Shown: one piece after another, positions 1-7,650 of the stretch
Layout of the letters: each line of letters begins with the position of its first letter
Numbering within the stretch: the stretch's first letter is position 1
DNA from: Gallicola sp.
GTDB taxonomy: Bacteria; Bacillota; Clostridia; Tissierellales; Peptoniphilaceae
DNA: 13,056 bases
Assembly: GCA_012798975.1 (NCBI GenBank)
Contig: JAAZME010000292.1
Span: forward strand, 1-13,056
Direction: 5' to 3'
Notes under the pieces: generated by a model
What the model was told of the DNA's origin: nothing
What the model saw: only the letters and a program-made list of their open reading frames with translations
Databases searched by the model: none
Translations under genes and position numbers: made by a program

Positions 1-70
1 AAGAGTGAGAGAGGGGAGATAGAGTGGAGTTTGTGGTGGAAAATGAAGAATACATTCATTTTCTTCTTAA
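1..70 (+). repeat. GA-rich repeat with hairpin, left arm of inverted pair
   Basis: A purine-rich stretch (1-38) leads into a perfect 8-bp hairpin, GAAAATGA (39-46) with TCATTTTC (56-63). It resembles, in inverted orientation, the sequence at 130-205: AAGAGTGA at 1-8 is complementary to TCACTCTT at 187-194, and both arms share a GAAGTT/GGAGTT..TGG..GAAA core before a hairpin. A second small hairpin, ATAAGAA (72-78) with TTCTTAT (83-89), lies between the arms. The element may continue past the left edge. Its function is unknown; it could be a palindromic intergenic or MITE-like repeat. Confidence 0.4.
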
Positions 71-129
71 TATAAGAAGTAGTTCTTATTTATTCGGTTA
101 GTAAAATAAGTATCGATTGTTTTTTATTA

Positions 130-205
130 TCAAAAGAAACATGCCTCATGTTTCTTCCATAACTTCACTCTCTACTCTTCACTCTATCACTCTTTTTTTA
201 AAGCT
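130..205 (-). repeat. GA-rich repeat with hairpin, right arm of inverted pair
   Basis: On the minus strand this is a purine-rich run followed by an 8-bp hairpin, GAAACATG/CATGTTTC (136-143 with 147-154, 3-nt loop), and a short T-rich tail, so it resembles a weak terminator. It matches 8405-8444 at about 34 of 41 positions with one gap, making a dispersed repeat in two intergenic regions. It lies beyond the main sodA terminator and could act as a second one. Confidence 0.45.
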
Positions 206-211
206 CTTTGC

Positions 212-247
212 AAAAAAAGCAGTTCTCATAAACGAGAACTGCTTTTT
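212..247 (-). terminator. sodA terminator, probably bidirectional
   Basis: GCAGTTCTC (219-227) pairs with GAGAACTGC (234-242) around a 6-nt loop, and flanking A5/T5 extends the stem. On the minus strand it is followed by seven T residues. It begins about 20 nt after the sodA stop codon. Confidence 0.85.
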
Positions 248-267
248 AAAATTATTGTTTTTGTTTA

Positions 268-867
268 CTATCCGTTATATCTTTCTTCGGCTACATCCCA
301 GTTTACTACTTTCCACCAAGCTTTTAAATAATCTGGACGCTTGTTTTGATAGCGAAGATAATACGCATGTTCCCAGACATCGTTTCCGATAATTACATTA
401 TAACCGTCGCTGATTGGACTGTCTTGATTCGGATTTCCTACAATTTCTATTTTCCCGTCTTTCTCAACAAGATTAACCCATCCGGAACCGAACTGTCCAG
501 CACCTTTTTCTTCGAACTCTTCTTTAAAAGCATCAAAGCTTCCATACTGTTCTTCAATTGCTTTTTTAAGATTACCTACAGGTTCTTTTGAGCCTCCCGG
601 AGTCATTGTTTCCCAGAATAAGTTGTGGTTATAATGGCCTCCGCCGTTATTTCTAACAGCCGTTCTAATATCGTCAGGAATAGAATCTAAGTTTTTAAGC
701 AGTTCTTCTACTGATTTTTCTGCCCACTCTGTTCCTTCTACCGCCTTGTTTAATTTATCTACATATGCCTGATGATGTTTATCATGATGAATCTTCATCG
801 TTTCCTCATCAATCACTTCTTCTAAAGCATCGTAATTATATTTTAATGGATCTAATTTATAAGTCAT
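268..867 (-). CDS. sodA: Superoxide dismutase, Mn-type by sequence
   Basis: This cytoplasmic enzyme converts superoxide to oxygen and hydrogen peroxide. The 199 residues match the usual family length. The four metal ligands are visible: His27 (IHHDKHH), His81 (GGGHYNH), Asp163 and His167 (DVWEHAYYL). Gly77 in GGGH and Gln148 in NQDSP are the pattern of Mn rather than Fe enzymes, although cambialistic use cannot be excluded. An oddity is GSGWVNLV (128-134): the second Trp of the usual GWAWLV is Asn132. The start is fixed by AGGAGG 7 nt before the ATG. The gene is single, with its own terminator, and is divergent from the lipoprotein gene. A Fur/PerR-like inverted repeat at 912-926 suggests metal- or oxidant-dependent control. 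Its product peroxide would be handled by AhpCF encoded at 6110-8214. Confidence 0.96.
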   Translation of the reverse strand: MTYKLDPLKYNYDALEEVIDEETMKIHHDKHHQAYVDKLNKAVEGTEWAEKSVEELLKNLDSIPDDIRTAVRNNGGGHYNHNLFWETMTPGGSKEPVGNLKKAIEEQYGSFDAFKEEFEEKGAGQFGSGWVNLVEKDGKIEIVGNPNQDSPISDGYNVIIGNDVWEHAYYLRYQNKRPDYLKAWWKVVNWDVAEERYNG

Positions 868-911
868 AATATCCTCCTATAAGGCAAATTCATTTATTAA
901 ATCATCTTTAT

Positions 912-926
912 TGATAATTGTTCTCA
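912..926 (-). promoter_or_regulatory. Fur/PerR-like operator upstream of sodA
   Basis: TGATAAT-T-GTTCTCA matches the 7-1-7 inverted repeat TGATAAT-N-ATTATCA at 12 of 14 positions. It lies 45-59 nt upstream of the sodA start codon, just downstream of a possible minus-strand -10 (TATAAA, complement of 928-933), where a bound repressor would block initiation. No good -35 is visible. A similar box lies upstream of ahpC. Confidence 0.45.
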
Positions 927-933
927 ATTTATA

Positions 934-1205
934 TTTACCCATATCTCTGCAATTAAACAATTTTTCTCTACAGAAAAACAAAAACTCTCAAATTTCCCCT
1001 GAAGAAAAAACAATCCTTTGTTCTTCTATGAACTTCCTGCTTTTAAAACCTCATTATACACACATTTACATAACGTACAGCTGAAATATTTATTCTCCTC
1101 TTATGTTTTACATTTCCTTCATATTTTCCATTTTTTTATTTATCTCTGTCTTCATCTCAAACTGTTTTTTATTACAACTAACTTACACCCTTTATTGGCT
1201 ATAGG
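934..1205. other. AT-rich intergenic DNA, no gene seen
   Basis: This is the middle of the 400-bp gap between the divergent sodA and lipoprotein genes. I see no convincing reading frame, RNA fold or repeat here; it is pyrimidine-rich on the plus strand. The ends of the gap hold the sodA control region and the lipoprotein promoter. Confidence 0.6.
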
Positions 1206-1210
1206 TTTTA

Positions 1211-1239
1211 TTGTTACAAAAAGATTGTTATGTTATAAT
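1211..1239 (+). promoter_or_regulatory. Sigma-A type promoter of the lipoprotein gene
   Basis: TTGTTA (1211-1216) and a perfect TATAAT (1234-1239) are separated by 17 nt. Transcription would start near 1246, leaving a leader of about 22 nt that is mostly the ribosome binding site AGGAGGAG (1253-1260). Confidence 0.8.
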
Positions 1240-1267
1240 CTAATCAATTACAAGGAGGAGGATACAT

Positions 1268-2371
1268 ATGAAATTAAAGAAGCTAATTATGATGTTAGCC
1301 TTGGCTATTGTTTTAACAGCCTGCGCTAACCAAAACAGCGGAGACGAGACTGAAGCTCCTGCTACAGAGACAACCGAAGCCCCTGCAACAGAAGAAACAA
1401 CTCAGCCTGAAACGACAGAAAAAGAGCCTGCAGCAACAACTGTAGAAGCCCCAGAATTCGAAGGAACAGCTATCGAATTGCGTCGTGGATATGCAGCCCC
1501 TCATGGCGAACAAGCTTTTTCATCTATCGGTGTAGTCTTAGAAGGCGACAAAATACTAGATGCCTCTATCGATGAATATCAGTTTGGAGATCCAAATGAA
1601 ATGGATGCAGTACCGAATTCCGACAAAGATTTTGGACAAGGTTATGCAGATGGAGTTGTACTTTACTCAAAATTGGACAACGATGACGATTATAGCGCTC
1701 GGATGACTGAAGCAGGAAAAGCGACTCGATCTCTATCAGATAATTACGAAGCTATAGAAGATTTTGTAAAAAACAAAACTATCGGCGAAGTAAAAGCTAC
1801 TGTCGAAGCATCTGAAGCAGGAAAACCTGTAGATGCAGTAAGCGGTGCAACTTTAGTCGATACTGTAGGCTATCTGGAAGCTATTATCGATACTGCCGAA
1901 AATGGATTTATCTCCCAAGGAGCTTATGATCCAAACAATTCTGAATCCGTGGAATTAGAACGAGAATTATCAGCGCCTCACGGAACAAGAAGTTTTGCAG
2001 ATATCTTCGTAGCAGAACAAGGGGATACCATAGTTGCTGCTTCCATCGACGAGTTCCAATTTATGGAAGGCGAACCCGTTCCGAACAGCGACAAAAAATT
2101 TGGAGAAGGCTTTGCTGATGCAAAGACCCCTCTTATTTCAAAACTTCAAAACGATGCCGCTTATAGTACGGTTATGAAAAACAGCGGAAATGCTACAAAA
2201 ACTTTAGGTGAAGGCTATAAAGCAATTGAGCACTTCGTTGTAGGAAAAACAGAGGAAGAAATTATGGAAGTTGTTAATGCAAGCACACCTGGGGAAACAG
2301 TAGATGCTGTATCAAGCTCTACCTTAGTTGATACTTCCAACTATCTTAAATCCATCGCAGAAGTAGACTAA
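1268..2371 (+). CDS. Lipoprotein with two tandem FMN-binding-like repeats
   Basis: This is probably a surface lipoprotein. Residues 1-18 are a lipoprotein signal ending in LTAC, with Cys19 as the lipidated residue. Residues 24-60 form a Thr/Glu/Pro-rich linker typical of surface tethers. Two homologous repeats follow, about 70-208 and 230-365, sharing AxPHG, ASIDExQF, VPNSDKxFG and VDAVSxxTLVDTxxYL. Repeat 1 ends in DAVSGAT (189-195), which fits the Dxx(S/T)GAT motif that ApbE uses to attach FMN covalently to a Thr. Repeat 2 has DAVSSST (346-352), lacking Gly-Ala. The arrangement recalls the two-domain PplA lipoprotein of extracellular electron transfer, but that assignment is inference and no ApbE or Ndh2 partner is in the window. 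The start has a strong SD and a clear promoter. The gene is monocistronic, with a terminator right after it. Confidence 0.65.
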   Translation: MKLKKLIMMLALAIVLTACANQNSGDETEAPATETTEAPATEETTQPETTEKEPAATTVEAPEFEGTAIELRRGYAAPHGEQAFSSIGVVLEGDKILDASIDEYQFGDPNEMDAVPNSDKDFGQGYADGVVLYSKLDNDDDYSARMTEAGKATRSLSDNYEAIEDFVKNKTIGEVKATVEASEAGKPVDAVSGATLVDTVGYLEAIIDTAENGFISQGAYDPNNSESVELERELSAPHGTRSFADIFVAEQGDTIVAASIDEFQFMEGEPVPNSDKKFGEGFADAKTPLISKLQNDAAYSTVMKNSGNATKTLGEGYKAIEHFVVGKTEEEIMEVVNASTPGETVDAVSSSTLVDTSNYLKSIAEVD

Positions 2372-2381
2372 ATAAATTAAG

Positions 2382-2409
2382 AATCGGCTGTAACAGCCGA
2401 TTTTTTTTT
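2382..2409 (+). terminator. Terminator of the lipoprotein gene
   Basis: AATCGGCTG (2382-2390) pairs with CAGCCGATT (2394-2402) around a 3-nt loop, followed by a T run to 2409. It begins 10 nt after the stop codon and separates the lipoprotein gene from the downstream dehydrogenase. Confidence 0.92.
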
Positions 2410-2461
2410 GTCCAAAAATTTGGGTATATATAGAGTGATATTTAAAATAAGGAGGGTAATT

Positions 2462-3244
2462 ATGAAAAGATTTCAAGGCAAAGTAGTTATTGTAACCGGC
2501 GCTTCCGCAGGGCTTGGACAGGGAACCTGTCTAAGACTCGCAGAAGAAGGGGCAAACCTTGTTTTAGTTGCAACCAATGAAGAAAAACTAAAACACACTG
2601 AAGATTTGATTAAAGATATTAATCCAAAAGCTCAGACGCTCATCGTAAAAGCAGATGTAGGAAAAGAGGAAGAAGTTAAGAATTACGTAGATAAAACCAT
2701 GGAAAAATTCGGACGTATCGATGGATTTTTCAACAATGCAGGAATTGAAGGAAAACAAAATCTTACGGAAAACTACACTGCAGAAGAATTCCAAAGAGTT
2801 GTAGATATCAACTTGAACGGTGTTTTCTACGGTATGAAATATGTACTAAAAGTCATGCATGAGCAGGGAGAAGGTGCAATTGTAAACAGTGCTTCTGTCG
2901 GCGGTATCCGAGGAGTAGGAAATCAGTCCGGCTATTCGGCTACAAAACATGGTGTTGTTGGTCTTACTAGAAACTCAGCTGTGGAATATGGACAATACGG
3001 CATCAATATCAACGCCATCGCTCCAGGAGCGATTATGACGGATATGGTTGAGGGGTCTCTTCGACAAATGGGCGGAGACGACTGGGAAGCTGTTGGAAAA
3101 GAATTCGTAAAACCAAATCCAATGCAGCGCTTTGGAAAAGTAGAAGAAGTTGCTGGTGTTGTGGCATTTTTATTATCTAAAGATGCAGGCTTCATAAACG
3201 GCCAAGTCCTTCCAATAGACGGGGGACAATCCTACAAATACTAA
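2462..3244 (+). CDS. Short-chain dehydrogenase/reductase (SDR family)
   Basis: This is a cytoplasmic NAD(P)-dependent oxidoreductase of the classical SDR type, 260 residues. Visible motifs are the cofactor loop TGASAGLG (12-19), NNAG (91-94), Asn117, catalytic Ser145, and Tyr158 with Lys162 (YSATK). The C-terminal region contains the usual NAIAPGAIMTDM and INGQVLPIDGG. After the second beta strand the sequence is VATNEEKL, with neither the Asp typical of NAD users nor an Arg typical of NADP users, so cofactor choice is open. The substrate is unknown; 3-oxoacyl-ACP-reductase-like and glucose-dehydrogenase-like enzymes share this pattern. I chose the ATG at 2462 because AAGGAGG (2449-2455) sits just upstream; a TTG at 2408 would begin inside the preceding terminator's T-run. 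No clear promoter is seen between that terminator and the gene. Confidence 0.93.
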   Translation: MKRFQGKVVIVTGASAGLGQGTCLRLAEEGANLVLVATNEEKLKHTEDLIKDINPKAQTLIVKADVGKEEEVKNYVDKTMEKFGRIDGFFNNAGIEGKQNLTENYTAEEFQRVVDINLNGVFYGMKYVLKVMHEQGEGAIVNSASVGGIRGVGNQSGYSATKHGVVGLTRNSAVEYGQYGININAIAPGAIMTDMVEGSLRQMGGDDWEAVGKEFVKPNPMQRFGKVEEVAGVVAFLLSKDAGFINGQVLPIDGGQSYKY

Positions 3245-3280
3245 ATACTCTTTACGGAACAAACTTCACAAAACCGCTTA

Positions 3281-3312
3281 AAAACACCTCCTGAAACTTC
3301 AGGAGGTGTTTT
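3281..3312. terminator. Bidirectional terminator between SDR and phosphoesterase genes
   Basis: A perfect 14-bp stem (3281-3294 with 3299-3312) around a 4-nt loop has a GC-rich centre, CACCTCCTGA/TCAGGAGGTG. A/T flanks give T-rich tails on both strands. It lies between two converging genes and ends 18 nt before the phosphoesterase stop codon. Confidence 0.93.
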
Positions 3313-3330
3313 CCTTTTTATGCAAAAAAA

Positions 3331-4179
3331 CTATTTATCCGGTTTTAAATGGATAACTACAAGCTCCGGCGGATTAAAAATTCTCGGCACTGGATATTTT
3401 TGTCTAATCTTATATGTTTTTCGGTTTAAGCCTCTTCCGATAATCAGCTTAGATCCTTCCAAATCATACTCTCCCCCGGAATACTTTGGAAAGAACCTTT
3501 CTTCTCTAGAAAACAAACCGTCCACAAGGAAAGGGATGCGGACCTGCCCTCCATGATTATGCCCTGCAAGAATCAAATCATAATGATATTCTCGAAATAA
3601 ATCGATATTTTTCGGCTGATGGGTTAAAAGAATGGAAAAGGCCTCTTCTCTTCTTTGTTCCGCTGCATTCTTTAACTGTTCTTTATACCGGGACTCTCCT
3701 ACTAAATTATCGTCCGTACCGCTAAGATCGATTTTCGTATTTTTTATCTCTAATGCAAGAGTTTCCCCTTCCAAAACATGAATCCCCTTCTCTCGGACCA
3801 TTTCTTTGATTTCTTTTACTCTTCCCGTATTAAACTCATGATTTCCGGAAACAAAATAAGTTTTATATTTTCCTTTCAGCTGATCCAAAAGTTCTACTGC
3901 TTTATGGCTCGGCTCCATATCGTCAAAGATATCTCCCCACAATAATACGAGATCCGGTTCTTCTCTTTCCAGTTTTTCTATTACTTTTCTTTGATTTTCT
4001 CCAAAATCTGTACTATGAAGATCTGAAATATATACAATCTTGATATCTTCTTGTATTCTTGAGTTTTCAATATCATAATGTACTGTGTTAATTCTCCTAT
4101 CAAAAACTTTTAAAAATAAAAAAACTACAAAAAGAATGAGAATTATAAGTATAATGATTCCTTTTCTGCTTTTACCCAT
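3331..4179 (-). CDS. Membrane-anchored calcineurin-like metallophosphoesterase (YkuE type)
   Basis: This is a predicted metal-dependent phosphoesterase with its catalytic domain outside the membrane. Numbered from the ATG at 4179 it has 282 residues. A basic N-terminus is followed by one hydrophobic segment (about 8-25), an uncleaved anchor. All family motifs are present: D53-L-H55, G-D83, G-N113-H114-E, H187 in THQP, and GH207-N-H209-GG. The substrate is not evident; related proteins act on lipid or cell-envelope phosphoesters. The start was chosen because AAGGAG lies 9 nt before the ATG; a TTG at 4188 directly abuts that SD and is less likely. It converges on the SDR gene at a shared terminator and is divergent from the PHP protein gene. 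A second member of the family is cut by the right edge (12823 onward), with the same C-terminal GRGL...NPPELVV block. Confidence 0.9.
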   Translation of the reverse strand: MGKSRKGIIILIILILFVVFLFLKVFDRRINTVHYDIENSRIQEDIKIVYISDLHSTDFGENQRKVIEKLEREEPDLVLLWGDIFDDMEPSHKAVELLDQLKGKYKTYFVSGNHEFNTGRVKEIKEMVREKGIHVLEGETLALEIKNTKIDLSGTDDNLVGESRYKEQLKNAAEQRREEAFSILLTHQPKNIDLFREYHYDLILAGHNHGGQVRIPFLVDGLFSREERFFPKYSGGEYDLEGSKLIIGRGLNRKTYKIRQKYPVPRIFNPPELVVIHLKPDK

Positions 4180-4466
4180 TTCCTTCAACTCCTTGCTGCA
4201 AGGGATAGTATTTCCGCTAGTGTCCTTATTCTATCCTATAAATATAGTAAAATTGTGTATTCGGCGAAACTTTAAAACCCTTCGATCTAGAAACAGCATT
4301 ATCACTCAAGAAGCTGTCTTCAATTTTTCCGATACTATTTTGTCTTAATTCCAGATTATAAAGACTTCATTTTGTTTATTTAATCTTTACGAAATACTCG
4401 CCATTACTTCAAATTCTTATCCTATATTTCTTTTGTAAGACAAACCAAAACTTTGGAGGAGATAAA

Positions 4467-5924
4467 ATGAAGAAAAATGTATTAAAGAAAGTATCTGCAG
4501 GACTCTTAGCAGCTGCAATTATTACTGGAAGTTTTCCAGCTAACGTATTCGCTGAAAAGGGCAGCTATGAATTAGACTACATCATCAACAATCCCTACGA
4601 AACAGTAGACTGGAAAAACCAGCATCAATATAAAGCTGATTTCCATGCCCATTCCAAAAATTCCGACGGCGGAAACTATACCTATGAAATGGTAGAAGAC
4701 CATTATAAAAAAGGTTATGATATTTTAGCCATGACCGATCATAACTACACCACTAAAGGTTGGGAAAATGCAGGAGAAGGTTCCGTATCTCCTGAAAGAA
4801 AAGCCGAAATCGAATCCGGTGTTGGAAGAAACGGACGAGGCATGCTCGACTTTTCCTATTCCAATGAGCAGTCTAGAACCGATCATATCAACACCTTCCT
4901 AACGGATTGGAACAATTCCTCTCCCGCATCTATGGAAAACACTTTAAGAGAAATCGAAGAAAGAGGCGGCATCTCTCATATCAATCATATGGGAAGATAT
5001 ACAGGCTATAAAACCTCTGACCCAGCCAACGATCCTTCTCAAATCTCAAAATATGTTAACCTTCTAGATACGTTCCGTTCTTGTGTAGGCGTTGAAATCA
5101 TCAACAAAATCGATAACGAATCCCGCTACGATCGTATCCTTTGGGATAATATTCTTCAAAAAACCCTTCCAGAAGGAAGACAAGTATGGGGATTCGCCAA
5201 TGACGATACCCATAGTTTAAATGCAACAGGATATTCTTTTAATATGATGCTTATGCCTGAATTATCTATTGACGCAACAAGAAACGCTATGGAAAAGGGA
5301 ACCTTCTATTCTGTTTCAAGAGTTTCCAGAGTAGACGGAATTAATTCAACCCTTCCAAATGGAAACCCAATGCCCGGAAGCGGAAACAGCTCTACAACAT
5401 ATCTTTTAGATCAGGCAACTCCTTCGATCAGCAATATCTCTGTTGACCAAAAAGAAAACAGCCTGTCTGTTGAAGGAAAGGACTATACTACTGTAGAATG
5501 GATTGCTGACGGCAAAGTAATCGCTACTGGAAATACAATTGACTTAAACGATTATGAAGACCAAGTCAACTCTTATGTTCGAGCTCAATTAAAAAGCGAA
5601 ACAGGAATAGCTTTTACACAGCCTTTCTCTTTGACAATCCAAGAACCGGAAGAAATCGATGTGAAACAGATCGAATCGAAAAAGAATCAAGCAAATATAA
5701 ACTTCGATATCCTCTCTCCAAACGGAAAAGGATACGCAGTATTTCTTTCTGAAACTGGAGAAACAGGCTCTTTTGAAAAATACAATAAAGTAAACTACAA
5801 TCGAAAAGGCGCCCACATCAAGGGACTGGCAAAAGGAAAAACCTACTATGTTTATATCGCTTTTGTAGAAGATAATGTAATCACAGAAAAAACAGATATT
5901 GTATCTTTTACTACAGGAAGATAA
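4467..5924 (+). CDS. Secreted PHP-domain metallohydrolase
   Basis: The protein has 485 residues. Residues 1-29 are a Sec signal peptide with a likely cleavage after NVFA. Residues about 55-310 carry a PHP (polymerase and histidinol phosphatase) metal-binding fold: H60-A-H62, D67, TD91-H92, E134, H140, H171/H174 and DD247-T-H249. PHP proteins are usually cytoplasmic, so an exported one probably hydrolyses an external phosphoester or amide; annotation pipelines often place such proteins with the CehA/McbA metallohydrolases. The C-terminal 170 residues contain two apparent beta-sandwich modules, about 315-390 (Ig-like) and 395-485 (fibronectin-III-like, ending GLAKGKTYYVYIAF...VSFTTG), probably for binding. 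No sortase or anchor motif is seen, so it is likely released. The SD is GGAGGAG at 4455-4461. No confident promoter was found in the 287 bp upstream. Confidence 0.85.
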   Translation: MKKNVLKKVSAGLLAAAIITGSFPANVFAEKGSYELDYIINNPYETVDWKNQHQYKADFHAHSKNSDGGNYTYEMVEDHYKKGYDILAMTDHNYTTKGWENAGEGSVSPERKAEIESGVGRNGRGMLDFSYSNEQSRTDHINTFLTDWNNSSPASMENTLREIEERGGISHINHMGRYTGYKTSDPANDPSQISKYVNLLDTFRSCVGVEIINKIDNESRYDRILWDNILQKTLPEGRQVWGFANDDTHSLNATGYSFNMMLMPELSIDATRNAMEKGTFYSVSRVSRVDGINSTLPNGNPMPGSGNSSTTYLLDQATPSISNISVDQKENSLSVEGKDYTTVEWIADGKVIATGNTIDLNDYEDQVNSYVRAQLKSETGIAFTQPFSLTIQEPEEIDVKQIESKKNQANINFDILSPNGKGYAVFLSETGETGSFEKYNKVNYNRKGAHIKGLAKGKTYYVYIAFVEDNVITEKTDIVSFTTGR

Positions 5925-5956
5925 TTCATAAAAAATTTCAGAAGAACTGAATACAA

Positions 5957-5991
5957 TTTTGTTAATCCTGCTCAAGCTTTCTATAACAAAA
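5957..5991. repeat. AT-rich inverted repeat after the PHP gene
   Basis: TTTTGTTA (5957-5964) is exactly complementary to TAACAAAA (5984-5991) across a 19-nt loop. It lies in the 3' untranslated region, before the main terminator at 6035. It may be chance in AT-rich DNA. Confidence 0.25.
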
Positions 5992-6034
5992 TAGAGAAAC
6001 TCCCTTTGAATGGGGTTTACTCCTGATAAAATAT

Positions 6035-6073
6035 AAAAAGACAGAGAAAAGATATGATTTTCTCTGTCTTTTT
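6035..6073. terminator. Bidirectional terminator between PHP and ahpF genes
   Basis: A 16-bp stem, A5GACAGAGA4 (6035-6050) with T4CTCTGTCT5 (6058-6073), has a 7-nt loop. A-rich and T-rich ends provide U tails on either strand. It sits between converging genes and is the only terminator for the ahpC-ahpF pair. Confidence 0.88.
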
Positions 6074-6109
6074 AATCTAAAACCAGATTATCCAGTTTTT
6101 TATATAAAA

Positions 6110-7642
6110 TTATCCCCTACGAATCAAATAATCATAAGCACCTAAAGCAGCAGTAGCGCCTGTTCCCATAGAAATGACGATCTGCTTATAGGCAGCTGTT
6201 GTACAATCTCCTGCAGCATAGATCCCCTCTTCGCTGGTTTTTCCGCTGCCGTCGATTATAATTTCTCCTCTTTCATTAAGATCAACGATTCCTTGCAGCC
6301 ATTCCGTGTCGGGAATGAGTCCGATTTGGATAAAGACTCCATCTACATCGAAAGATTTCTCTTCTCCTGTGACTCTGTCTTTATAATGAAGACCTCGTAT
6401 TACCGTGTCTCCTGCAAGTTCTGTAGTCTCGGCATTTTTGATAACTTCCACATTTTCCAGTTCTTTTAACCGTTCTTGAAGGACATTATCTGCTTTTAAA
6501 TGCTCTGAAAACTGCATTACCGTTACACGGTTCGCGATACCCGCTAAGTCGATAGCGGCTTCGACCCCAGAGTTTCCTCCGCCGATTACGGCTATATCTT
6601 TTCCTTTAAACAGAGGTCCGTCGCAATGAGCACAATAAGCTACCCCTTTTCCTCGATACTTATCTTCCCCAGGAACACCTATTTGTCTCCAGCGGGCTCC
6701 TGTGGCAACTACAACTGTTTTAGAATGAAGAACTGCTCCGCTTTCTAAAATAATCTTCCAGTTTTCTCCATCCTTCTCTAAACCTGAAACCATTTGGTTT
6801 TCTATAATCTCAATAGGATACTGTTCTACATGGTTGCGAACTTCCGCCATAAGCTTCGGTCCTTCTGTGTAAGGAATTCCTATCATATTTTCAATTCCCA
6901 AGGTTTCATTTACCTGTCCGCCGAATTCCTTACAGACAATTCCAGTACGGATTCCTTTTCTTGCAGCATAGATCGCAGAGCTTGCCCCTGCCGGTCCGCC
7001 GCCCACAACGAGAAGATCAAAAGGTTCAATCTCATTCAAAGCACTGGAATCTTTCGGCTGAGCTACTAAATCTAAAAGCTGATCTAGATTCTGGCGTCCA
7101 CTTGTAAACTCTTCCCCATTTAAAAACACAGTAGGAACAGCCATGATTCCTTTTTCTTCTACAAGATCTTGGAACATGCCCCCTTCTACCATGGTGTGAG
7201 ATATATTTTCGTTTAGTACCGCCATAATATTAAATTCCTGAACTACATCAGGACAGTTTGTACAGCTGAGACTGGCAAAGGTCATAAAATCTAATTTCTT
7301 AGAAATCCCTTTGATTCTTTCCGCCTGTTCTTCCGTAATTTTTGGAGCACGACCTCCCACTTGCAAAAGTGCAAGGACAAAGGAAGTAAATTCATGTCCC
7401 AAAGGTACCCCTGCGAAAACAATTCCGCTTTCAAAATCATCCCGGTCGATGGCAAAGCTTGGCTTTAACGGAAGATTCTTCTCTTCTAAAGAGATTTTAT
7501 CCGTCATATCCGCAATTTCAGTCAAGAAAGATGAGAGCTCTTTCGATCTCTCATCTTCTCCTAAGCTCATGCCGAAAACAACCGGTTTTGCCAATAACCC
7601 AAGGTATTGTTCTAATTGTTGTTTTGTTTCTTGAGCTAACAT
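6110..7642 (-). CDS. ahpF: Alkyl hydroperoxide reductase subunit F
   Basis: This cytoplasmic flavoprotein disulfide reductase passes electrons from NAD(P)H through FAD and two disulfides to AhpC. It has 510 residues, close to the usual 510-520. The N-terminal tandem thioredoxin-like domain carries CTNC (127-130), where the family usually has C-H-N-C, followed by PDVVQEFN. The C-terminal thioredoxin-reductase-like half has GGGPAG (214-219, FAD), a redox pair CAHC (337-340), GGGNSG (354-359, NAD(P)H) and the FAD motif GDC (478-480). AhpF proteins commonly have CPHC and thioredoxin reductases CATC, so CAHC is an intermediate form. The start ATG lies 8 nt after the ahpC stop, and the ahpC stop codon TAG forms part of its weak SD (TAGGTG), implying translational coupling. 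Transcription probably comes from the ahpC promoter. Confidence 0.95.
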   Translation of the reverse strand: MLAQETKQQLEQYLGLLAKPVVFGMSLGEDERSKELSSFLTEIADMTDKISLEEKNLPLKPSFAIDRDDFESGIVFAGVPLGHEFTSFVLALLQVGGRAPKITEEQAERIKGISKKLDFMTFASLSCTNCPDVVQEFNIMAVLNENISHTMVEGGMFQDLVEEKGIMAVPTVFLNGEEFTSGRQNLDQLLDLVAQPKDSSALNEIEPFDLLVVGGGPAGASSAIYAARKGIRTGIVCKEFGGQVNETLGIENMIGIPYTEGPKLMAEVRNHVEQYPIEIIENQMVSGLEKDGENWKIILESGAVLHSKTVVVATGARWRQIGVPGEDKYRGKGVAYCAHCDGPLFKGKDIAVIGGGNSGVEAAIDLAGIANRVTVMQFSEHLKADNVLQERLKELENVEVIKNAETTELAGDTVIRGLHYKDRVTGEEKSFDVDGVFIQIGLIPDTEWLQGIVDLNERGEIIIDGSGKTSEEGIYAAGDCTTAAYKQIVISMGTGATAALGAYDYLIRRG

Positions 7643-7650
7643 ATTTTCAC

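Noticed and set aside
871..889. MntR-like half site (TTTGCCTTA on the minus strand) in the sodA leader
   Set aside because: One half resembles the B. subtilis MntR box, but the other half is the sodA ribosome binding site and the location is inside the leader, so chance similarity is more likely.
1080..1190. Minus-strand 15-codon ORF rich in Lys and Met
   Set aside because: It has no proper SD, is very short and has a composition expected of AT-rich DNA.
2420..2448. Possible promoter TTGGGT-17-TAAAAT for the SDR gene
   Set aside because: Its start point would fall within or after the ribosome binding site at 2449-2456, so it could not yield a translatable transcript.
5994..6020. Second hairpin AAACTCC/GGGGTTT after the PHP gene
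   Set aside because: It contains a wobble pair, lacks a T-tract, and a much stronger terminator follows at 6035-6073.
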